Source: Baffinella frigidus (Eukaryota > Cryptophyceae > Cryptomonadales > Baffinellaceae). From it: a DNA stretch of 12,050 nt. The notes beneath the pieces were generated by a model. That model was not told where the DNA came from, did not search any database, and was given only the letters and a program-made list of their open reading frames with translations. This document shows, piece after piece, positions 7,474 through 12,050 of this stretch. The position numbers were made by a program, and so were the translations under genes. The stretch spans positions 330,657 through 342,706 of the forward strand of contig MU646774.1 in assembly GCA_026770585.1 (NCBI GenBank), in the 5' to 3' direction. How positions within the stretch are numbered: the stretch's first letter is position 1; every line of letters starts with the position of its first letter.

Positions 7474-7720
7474 CTGCCCGGGTCCGCCCATCAACAGTCA
7501 GCCATGCGCGCCCGCGCCGCCGGCCACCAGCCCTCAGAAGAGAACCAAATCGCGATTTGGAGACCTGTGGGCAATTGCCCACAGCGGCACACTTCTGCCG
7601 TGTACCTCTGCTTAAAATTACTACACGAGGAGATTTGGGTTTGGTTCACTCCTGAGGGCTGGTGGGGATGCGAGGACAGTGGCGCTCGGGGGGGCTAGGA
7701 GAGGAGAGCGGGGTGGATAC
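7474..7720 (-). other. ABCA intron with 8-bp direct repeats at its junctions
   Basis: On the minus strand the intron begins GTATCCAC directly after the codons for WRNR and ends GGGCAG; exon 2 begins with the same GTATCCAC (7466-7473 against 7713-7720 on +). It joins codons in phase 0 and restores a continuous ABCA reading frame. One copy of the repeat provides the GT donor, and the inserted DNA provides the AG. Confidence 0.75.
7524..7665. mobile_element. 142-bp MITE-like element inside the ABCA intron
   Basis: TIRs of ~26 bp share CCACCAGCCCTCAG and GAACCAAA with two mismatches. They lie 50 bp and ~47 bp inside the intron edges, so the element is nested within the intron. A nested palindrome CCAAATCGCGATTTGG (7545-7560) lies at the left arm, and TGGGCAATTGCCCA at about 7568-7581. 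Confidence 0.85.
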
Positions 7721-7981
7721 GCGGTTGCGCCACGCCAACGTGAAGTTCTTCCTGAGGAGCGCCGCCGTCTGCCGCGGAACTTCCTGCCAGTAAGGCAGCT
7801 CGAGGATGGCCGCCGGGGGATCAGCTGGGGCAGGGGCGGGCACGCAGACGACGGGGGGCGCTACGCCAGCGGCATCGGGAGGAGCTGCGCCACCGTCGTC
7901 GGGTCCTGTGGGGCCCCAGCAGACGTTGCCGTTCGGCAGCATCGCAGGAAGAGCCTCGCGGAAGCCCGCGCCCTCCTTGTC

Positions 7982-8159
7982 CTGAAATCAGTGTGTTTCT
8001 CCGTCAGGACGAGAGGCAAGGACTCTCTCAGCAGATCCGTTGCAGAGGCTGATGCGACTTCAATGCCTAAAAAAAAACCTTGGGTCACGGGTTCGCTTTA
8101 CAAGCTACAATTACATGTAAAGCTTCGACGATCCATTTTACGACACCTTAATTGATAGC
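7982..8159. other. Region upstream of the ABCA fragment
   Basis: No certain gene. If the fragment starts at ATG 7942 this is its promoter side; if the TTTCAG at 7982 is a real acceptor, it is intron. A GCTTTACA/TGTAAAGC hairpin lies at about 8094-8122. Confidence 0.4.
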
Positions 8160-8233
8160 GGGACAGAGTCTGTCTTATTCCGCAAATAGATTGCTTCTCG
8201 ACCATTCTGCGGGTCAGAACGTGTCGAAAATGA

Positions 8234-8280
8234 TTCCCGCCGACTTGGAGCGGGATAGAACCGCTCCAAGTCGGCGGGAA
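8234..8280. repeat. Perfect 20-bp-stem hairpin A
   Basis: TTCCCGCCGACTTGGAGCGG pairs perfectly with its complement across a 7-base loop (GATAGAA). GC-rich stem in an AT-rich setting. Confidence 0.93.
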
Positions 8281-8295
8281 ACCATTACCGGGTAA

Positions 8296-8490
8296 TTCTT
8301 CTGTGATTGACTTTACAAGTGTTTTTATCTGTTTTTTTGCGCCGCAGGCTGCCTAATTTCGGGCGACATCTCGTACAAATAATGCCGTTAATTCCGCAGA
8401 AACGGAAAACCCGCAATCGAAAGTCAGTTATTTCCACCTGAGAAACGTTCGGCCGCGATAAAATCACTTGTAAAGTCGATCGCAGAAGAA
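8296..8490 (+). mobile_element. 195-bp TIR element F, copy 1
   Basis: TIRs of ~34 bp, TTCTTCTGTGATTGAC and TTCTTCTGCGATCGAC, followed by TTTACAAGTG on both sides, with three mismatches. Non-coding, with a TTTTTTTGCGCCGCAGGCTG patch inside. A direct second copy is at 8564-8755. Confidence 0.9.
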
Positions 8491-8507
8491 AATTAGAGAC
8501 TAATGGT

Positions 8508-8558
8508 TTCCCGCCGACTTGGATGGAGCGGTTCTATCCCGCTCCAAGTCGGCGGGAA
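8508..8558. repeat. Hairpin B, inverted copy of hairpin A with a TGGA duplication
   Basis: Same stem as hairpin A but read in the opposite direction (loop TTCTAT). The left arm has TTGGATGGAGCGG where A has TTGGAGCGG, a tandem TGGA duplication that bulges one side of the stem. Confidence 0.9.
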
Positions 8559-8563
8559 TCATT

Positions 8564-8755
8564 TTCTTCTGTGATTGACTTTACAAGTGTTTTTATCTGT
8601 TTTTTTGCGCCGCAGGCTGCCTAATTTCGGGCGACATCTCGTACAACTGCCGTTAATTCCCGAGAAACGGAAAACCCGCAATTGAAAGTCAATTGTTTCC
8701 ACCTGAGAAACGTTCGGCCGCGATAAAATCACTTTTAAAGTCGATCGCAGAAGAA
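8564..8755 (+). mobile_element. 192-bp TIR element F, copy 2
   Basis: Nearly identical to copy 1 in direct orientation, differing by a short deletion near 8646 (ATAATGCCG against CTGCCG) and a few substitutions. The high identity suggests a recent duplication. Its left end overlaps the right arm of the 8226-8566 structure by a few bases. Confidence 0.9.
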
Positions 8756-8820
8756 CTTGAATTGACGATCACACGTCCTGAGAGAAAAAAAGAAATTAGT
8801 ACCAATGCTGACTTTAAAAC
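8756..8820 (+). repeat. Perfect 65-bp direct repeat, copy 1
   Basis: Begins CTTGAATTGACGATCACACG and ends GACTTTAAAAC; identical to 9175-9239. It starts immediately after TIR element F copy 2. The perfect identity implies a very recent duplication or conversion. Confidence 0.93.
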
Positions 8821-8822
8821 AA

Positions 8823-8931
8823 GCAAATTGCGACTCAAAAATTGAATTTGCAAATTGCGACTCAAAAATTGCGACTCAAAAATTGCGACTCAAAAATTGA
8901 ATTTGCAAATTGCGACTCAAAAATTGAATTG
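8823..8931 (+). repeat. 14-bp AATTGCGACTCAAA minisatellite
   Basis: Five TTGCGACTCAAAAA units, some alternating with TTGAATTTGCAAA spacers, form a higher-order pattern. It gives a repetitive antisense ORF (NSIFESQFA-type) that is not a gene. Confidence 0.92.
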
Positions 8932-9174
8932 ATACGATAGCCTCGTACGAGTATCAGTGGGTGTCCTAATTTGAGACCTTGAAGTGACGAAATCCTCCAA
9001 AAGGGCAGTTCTTGGTCGATTTTTGTCGTGCAAAGGTCAGGATCCTCAAGAGGGGCCTCGCTCCAGCTGCTCACGAAGTGGCGAGAAAATCGGCCGACGG
9101 CAACCCTGCCAAATCTGCGCACAAAGATGGCCCTTTGAGCCATTTTCGGCTCTCGGGGAAACCGAATTTGGGAC
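8932..9174. other. Spacer inside the composite element
   Basis: Holds a CTCGTACGAG palindrome near 8942 and a diverged GACCTTGAAGTGACGA that echoes the start of the 65-bp repeat. No gene supported. Confidence 0.5.
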
Positions 9175-9239
9175 CTTGAATTGACGATCACACGTCCTGA
9201 GAGAAAAAAAGAAATTAGTACCAATGCTGACTTTAAAAC
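9175..9239 (+). repeat. Perfect 65-bp direct repeat, copy 2
   Basis: Identical to 8756-8820; the flanks differ on both sides apart from a short A-rich stretch. Confidence 0.93.
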
Positions 9240-9309
9240 GAGGAAATTGATTAGAGATTAGACATTTAGCCGGACAAGACACAAAGGCAAAAATTCTTGG
9301 TTTGAATCC

Positions 9310-9440
9310 TCGATCGTACGAAGCTTCGTAGGTGTTCAGGCGTCGGCTACGAGGTCACGCATAGAATCATACGATCGTAGGTGTTCGTATGATCGTCTAC
9401 AGGTGTTCAGGCGTCGGCTACGAGGTCACGCAGAGAATCA
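9310..9440 (+). repeat. Direct repeats with embedded palindromes
   Basis: A ~40-bp unit beginning AGGTGTTCAGGCGTCGGCTA occurs at 9330-9369 and 9401-9440 with one mismatch. Between and beside the copies are the perfect palindrome TACGAAGCTTCGTA (9317-9330) and the stem ATCATACGA/TCGTATGAT. Confidence 0.87.
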
Positions 9441-9526
9441 CAATACGTACGGGTCACGCGGAGAATCACAATAATACGTACGGGTCACGCAGAGAATCAC
9501 AATACGTACCGGTACGAGCTCGTAGA
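9423..9526 (+). repeat. ~28-31-bp tandem repeat ending in overlapping palindromes
   Basis: Three units of the form GGTCACGC-GAGAATCACAAT followed by ACGTACG. The block ends in CGTACCGGTACG and TACGAGCTCGTA, two overlapping 12-bp palindromes. There are no variable spacers, so this is not a CRISPR array. Confidence 0.85.
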
Positions 9527-9772
9527 ATCACCCAGTTTTTTATGACAGCAAAACAACTGGAAACTGACTTTTACGACAGAAAACGAGAAGCATGAATGGG
9601 TGAAGCCGCAACCGACACGAACAGGTCCACGTCCTTCAAAATTCGTATGTGTGCATATCTTTATTTCGTGCAAAATATTCAAATTTGGTGTCTTTTTCGA
9701 CAATTTCGCGAAATTGAGCTGAAGGGCCACGTGTTTTCACATAAAAGTGCATCTTCGCAGAAGGTGGAGAAG
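9527..9772. other. Right part of the composite element, no gene seen
   Basis: AT-rich, with repeated TTCG/CGAA-type words. No coding signal I trust; the long ORF starting at 9596 reads across non-coding DNA and into the next gene in the wrong frame. Confidence 0.5.
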
Positions 9773-9840
9773 GGTCGAGAAGCAATCTATTTGCAGAATA
9801 AGACAGACTGTGTCCTAGCAGTTGGCAATTACGAGTGTCC

Positions 9841-9861
9841 GGGACAGTCTGCGACTGTCCC
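9841..9861. repeat. Perfect 9-bp-stem hairpin upstream of the secreted-protein gene
   Basis: GGGACAGTC-TGC-GACTGTCCC lies ~115 bases before the ATG and just outside the 44-bp inverted repeat. It shares GACAGTCTG/GACAGACTG words with that repeat, so it may be the true outer tip of the element or a regulatory dyad. Confidence 0.75.
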
Positions 9862-9975
9862 ATTTTCTGATTTTTTTTATCTTTGTGCTGGTCACGAATT
9901 CTTTCTGTCACAAATATCGCCACCCTTGACAAAACCTCTGTGCACCAACCCAAACACAACGCACCGAACCTTCCC

Positions 9976-11676
9976 ATGGCGCGTTTCTTCGCTCTTGTGC
10001 TCGCCCTCGCGGCGGCCTCCTCCGTGTCCGGAGCGGATACCTGCTTCAAGGGCGACGTCACGCCCACCGTGGGTGTCTGCGCCGACAAAGCTCAGAGCTT
10101 CCGCGGGTGCCAGCCGTCCCTCGCAGCGTTCGGCGCCGTCCTCCAAATGGCAAGGAATGGGGCAGCCGCCTCAGGAGGGTACGAGGGCAACACCGACCCC
10201 GCTACGGGATGCAACGGGGCCGGGACCGAAGCGCAACCCAATATCAACGACAAGCTGTGCGCGGCGAGTGCCACGGGTACGCCAATTGCGACACGGGTAC
10301 TATCCCTCCCCCCCTCCCTCGCCCACCCATTTGCGTATGCGTGTCGGTTTGCAGTGTGCGCTGCCGTTTCGGGGAACACGCGAGTGATGCAAGGCCGTGC
10401 ACGCCCCTTGTTGCGCAGATGCCGACTGCCCCACCCCGGAGCCGGAGAACCCGCAGTGGTTTTTGCCCATCTGCTGCGACGTAACCCCCCCCGCCCCCCC
10501 CCATTTTATCTCCTCTCATGTTGTTTGAGCTCCCACATAGGCGGACACTACTGGAACGTATCCTGGTATCCTGCAGAATGGCCCCAATTCGGATGCATCG
10601 TGTGCCCGCGTCTGTCGATCCCTCCCGCGGGGTCGCGTGCGTGGCCCTCACACGAGGCCGTTCCGCCCGGCAAATCTGCCAACGGCAGCGGCCCCCGTGT
10701 GCTGTGCGCTCGGGGTGATGGATGGCTGGGCGAGTGTTCCTCTGGACTTTGCGTTCCGGTTTTCGGGAGGTGACGGTGCCCCCCCAACAGATCTGCATCG
10801 CGGCGATGCTGTCCGGCTGCGAGAACGTCCCCGCCACTGTGGAGACTCGGAACACGACGATGGTCAACGGCACCATGGGCACCGAGGAGGTGACGATCAC
10901 GTCGGCGCAGAAGATCGCGGGGGTGCGTGCGCCGATCCTTTAGGTCCTTGAGGTTTTAATTTCGCCCAACATAGCCCATCGACACGCCCTTCCGTAGAAA
11001 GATTCCCCGAACACGTGCCGCCCTGGAGGGAACCCAGGGGCAAATCCTAAGTCGATCTCCCACAGATGCCACCCGATTCTGGTGGCATTTGTATGGGAGT
11101 TGACTTAAGAAACCATCTATTTGCCCAATAGTTGCCTCCAGGGTGAAGAGGGATTCAACCGAACCCTTGGAGATTGCGCCGTCCCCGATGCGACTGTCAG
11201 CGGCAGTCACCGTCCCGGGGACGCACAAGATTACCGCCCTATCCTGCCAACTGCCGCCCTATCCTGCCAAGTGCCGCCCCTGGGGCAGGCGTGCGCCGCC
11301 GCGTTTGAATAACCCATAAGCAATAAGTCCTAGGACCCTACGGTAGGCAACCCGTAGGGACATAGGGGGGTTCCTACGGATAAGGTCACGGAAAGCTGGC
11401 CCGATTTGGGCCGAAAATCCCTTCGTAGCCCGCTGTGTGGGTATTCCAAGTTCTGACACGACGCCTCTCCCCACGCCAGGTCGTAAACGGTTTTTTAGTA
11501 CCACGAAATGAAACGTTGCGTTCTGAAATTTCCAGTAATGACGTGCCGTGGCCTGGGGCAGGCTTGCGCCAACGCGTCGCCCGCCGGGATGGGTTGCACC
11601 TTGACCAAGTGCAGGTGCCCCCCACCTTCCTTCTTCCTCTTTTTCTTCCACCACCGCCGTCTCCGTCCCTCTCTCT

Positions 11677-11715
<39 letters not shown>

Positions 11716-12050
11716 CCTCTCCCTCTCTCCCTCTCCCTCTCCCTCTCTCTTTCTTTCTCTCTCTCTCTCTCTCTCTCCCTCTCTCGCGCGCGCTAACACC
11801 CGCGCCACCGCGCAGTGGCTCCGCCAACCCCATCACCACCGCCGGCCCCGTCACCGCCACGCCCACGCCGAGGTGTCCCCCCCCACACTCTATCTCTCTC
11901 CCTCTTTCTCTCGCTCTCTCTCTCTCTCCTTCTCTCTACCACGCCAGCACCCACACCGAGGTGTTCCCCATACTCTCTCTCTCCCTCTCTCTCCTTCTTT
12001 CTCTCTCTGTCTTGGTCTCTCTCTCGCTTGCTCTCGCACTCGCTCTCTTT
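9976..12050 (+). CDS. Secreted Cys-rich protein, multi-exon, runs off the window
   Basis: Family not recognised. ATG 9976 (context TTCCCATGGCG) starts a clear signal peptide, [19 protein letters not shown]. Proposed exons: 9976-10276, 10419-10480, 10541-10609 (or to 10636), 10791-10922, 11142-11270, 11562-11614, 11816-11872. Together they keep one frame through six GT-AG introns. The first junction rebuilds a GAT codon in a Cys-rich stretch. The mature part has about 16 Cys (for example [15 protein letters not shown]) and four N-glycosylation sequons (NTT, NGT, NRT, NAS), all in the chosen frame of exons 4-6; I take these as support for an extracellular protein. Exon 7 is Thr/Pro-rich ([15 protein letters not shown]), like a linker. 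Exons 1, 2 and 4 are most secure. The exon 3 end and exons 5-6 are uncertain; a stop at 11310 would apply if exon 5 read on. No function is proposed. Confidence 0.65.
10277..10418 (+). other. Intron 1 of the secreted-protein gene
   Basis: GTACGC donor, TTGCGCAG acceptor. CACGGGTAC occurs at the donor and again 20 bases later, so a second donor at 10297 (phase 0) is possible, but only the first gives a clean Asp codon in phase 1. Confidence 0.65.
11021..11143. mobile_element. 123-bp fold-back element in intron 4
   Basis: The arms pair almost throughout: ends CCCTGGAGG...GGGCAAAT (20/25), then TAAGTC, CTCCCA and ATGCCACC around a 7-base loop (CGATTCT). The right arm has ~9 extra bases. Its right end, CCTCCAGGG, supplies the CAG used as the proposed acceptor (11140-11141), so the element appears to be used as part of the intron. 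Confidence 0.82.
11231..11280 (+). repeat. 20-bp tandem repeat in proposed exon 5
   Basis: The CCGCCCTATCCTGCCAA unit occurs twice in tandem (11234 and 11254), followed by a partial third CCGCCCC. Because 20 is not a multiple of three, the two copies are read in different frames, which raises doubt about the 3' end of exon 5. Confidence 0.8.
11271..11303 (+). repeat. Duplicated exon segment, copy 1
   Basis: About 33 bp centred on CCTGGGGCAGGC-TGCGCC, repeated at 11543-11576. In the frame of exon 5 it reads LGQACAAA, against LGQACANA in copy 2. It lies at or just past the proposed 3' end of exon 5. Confidence 0.75.
11327..11347 (-). repeat. Intronic copy of a subtelomeric element core
   Basis: Matches 3472-3492 in reverse orientation at 20 of 21 bases (GTCCTAGG-CCCTACGGTAGG). 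It is followed by a second CCCGTAGGG half-palindrome. Confidence 0.7.
11543..11576 (+). repeat. Duplicated exon segment, copy 2
   Basis: Its GGGGCAG gives the acceptor of proposed exon 6, which continues [17 protein letters not shown]. The interval between the two copies (~240 bp) behaves as an intron flanked by direct repeats. Confidence 0.75.
11621..11798 (+). repeat. CT-rich microsatellite within an intron
   Basis: (CT)n with CCCTCT variants in the intron 11615-11815, just before the GCGCAG acceptor. It acts as an extreme polypyrimidine tract. On the minus strand it gives Glu/Arg-rich ORFs that are artefacts. Confidence 0.92.
11848..11969 (+). repeat. Thr/Pro linker module, tandem copies
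   Basis: The end of exon 7 (GCCACGCCCACGCCGAG then GTGTCCCC) recurs at about 11939-11969 as CCACGCCAGCACCCACACCGAG then GTGTTCCCC, separated by CT-rich DNA. Both encode TP repeats and end at a similar GAG/GTGT donor. Exon 7 is phase 2 at both ends, so extra copies could be added without a frameshift. Confidence 0.65.
11880..12050 (+). repeat. CT-rich microsatellites to the right edge
   Basis: (CT)n-rich DNA at 11880-11938 and 11967-12050, read as intron between linker modules. The window ends inside this tract. Confidence 0.85.

Larger units (their letters stand above)
7333..7981 (-). pseudogene. ABCA-type ABC transporter, N-terminal fragment (two exons)
   Basis: ABCA transporters are membrane ATPases that usually move lipids. 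Exon 1 (minus, 7942 to 7721 from ATG, 74 codons) has a Pro/Ala-rich leader of ~50 residues, then QTAALLRKNFTLAWRNR. Exon 2 (7473 to 7333) continues in frame with VSTFLRLFASLFFILLIFLV, one hydrophobic segment, and stops 26 codons later. From memory of the family, this basic KN-x-L-x-W-R motif directly before a first membrane helix, with LFAS-FFILLIF in the helix, is typical of plant ATH-like ABCA proteins. No second membrane block or nucleotide-binding domain follows: within ~70 bases telomere-like DNA begins. So the gene is truncated, or a donor leads into a very long intron; I favour truncation. The frame is also open upstream to a TTTCAG acceptor, giving a possible exon start at 7981, so a further 5' exon may exist. 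Confidence 0.72.
8226..8566. mobile_element. Inverted pair of palindromic arms around a TIR element
   Basis: The 62-bp arm 8226-8287 is the reverse complement of 8501-8566, apart from an extra TGGA in the right arm. Each arm is itself a long palindrome, so this is an inverted repeat of hairpins enclosing the TIR element at 8296-8490. Confidence 0.85.
8160..9816. mobile_element. ~1.66-kb composite element with 44-bp terminal inverted repeats
   Basis: Positions 8160-8203 and the reverse complement of 9773-9816 match at 41 of 44 bases, sharing AGTCTGTCTTATTC and GCAAATAGATTGCTTCTCGA. The interior is AT-richer than the flanking genes. It is built from nested palindromes (8226-8566), two ~195-bp TIR elements, a perfect 65-bp direct repeat, a 14-bp minisatellite and a palindrome-rich tandem repeat. 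No transposase or other credible ORF is present, so it would be non-autonomous. Alternatively the 44-bp repeats are a separate short family. No target-site duplication is evident. Confidence 0.68.

Noticed and set aside
7679-8155. 158-codon ORF on +
   Set aside because: It is antisense to the ABCA exon, which has recognisable family motifs; the + reading has none.
8862-9224. 120-codon ORF on minus with repeated SIFESQFAN units
   Set aside because: The repetitive part is the antisense of the 14-bp minisatellite and the rest lies in repeat DNA.
9423-9510. CRISPR-like short repeat array
   Set aside because: The repeats are nearly contiguous with no unique spacers, and the setting is eukaryotic.
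9596-10387. 263-codon ORF on + and overlapping antisense ORFs at 9636-10088
   Set aside because: It starts in AT-rich element DNA and overlaps exon 1 of the secreted-protein gene in another frame; only that gene shows a signal peptide, spaced cysteines and fitting splice sites.
9976-11312. Elicitin-like domain in the secreted protein
   Set aside because: A signal peptide followed by Cys-rich and Thr/Pro regions recalled oomycete elicitins, but the cysteine spacing does not fit the six-Cys elicitin core as I know it.
11386-11866. Glu/Arg-rich ORFs on minus
   Set aside because: They are antisense to (CT)n microsatellites in introns.

Overview
The window looks like eukaryotic, subtelomere-like DNA that passes into a gene-bearing region. 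Evidence for a eukaryote: long degenerate arrays of TTTAGGG/TTAGGGG-type telomeric repeats, dense small inverted-repeat elements (MITE-like), AT, AC, GGGAGA and CT microsatellites, and two genes that read through only when GT-AG introns are removed. TTTAGGG repeats, GC-rich coding exons, GTGCGT-type donors and CT-rich introns suggest an alga or a related protist (stramenopile-like is my weak guess); I cannot name the organism.

Layout: 1-1100 is a mosaic of TTAGGGG repeats, four copies of a ~50-bp GC-rich repeat, (AT)n and (AC)n tracts, then GGGGTGT/GGGGTTT/TTTAGGG arrays. 1361-2560, 4041-4343, 4908-5146 and 6342-7268 are further telomere-like arrays. Almost all have the G-rich strand on +, which is the wrong orientation for the left end of a chromosome, so they are interstitial or inverted. 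The spacers between them (2561-4040, 4344-4907, 5147-6341) hold no credible gene but are crowded with short terminal-inverted-repeat (TIR) elements, several in two copies, and two larger intervals bracketed by inverted copies of one ~48-70-bp sequence.

7333-7981 (minus) carries the N-terminal part of an ABCA-type ABC transporter in two exons. It ends close to the telomere-like DNA and looks truncated. Its intron has an 8-bp direct repeat at the two splice junctions and holds a 142-bp TIR element, which recalls introner-type intron gain. 8160-9816 is a ~1.66-kb interval bounded by a 44-bp inverted repeat (41/44) and packed with nested palindromes, two copies of a ~195-bp TIR element, a perfect 65-bp direct repeat and minisatellites. 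It has no transposase ORF.

9976 to the right edge (plus) is a multi-exon gene for a secreted, cysteine-rich, probably N-glycosylated protein of unknown function. A fold-back element lies in one intron, there is a duplicated exon segment, and Thr/Pro linker exons sit between CT-rich introns. The gene runs off the window. Nothing suggests that the two genes work together; the common theme is small inverted-repeat elements shaping spacers and introns.
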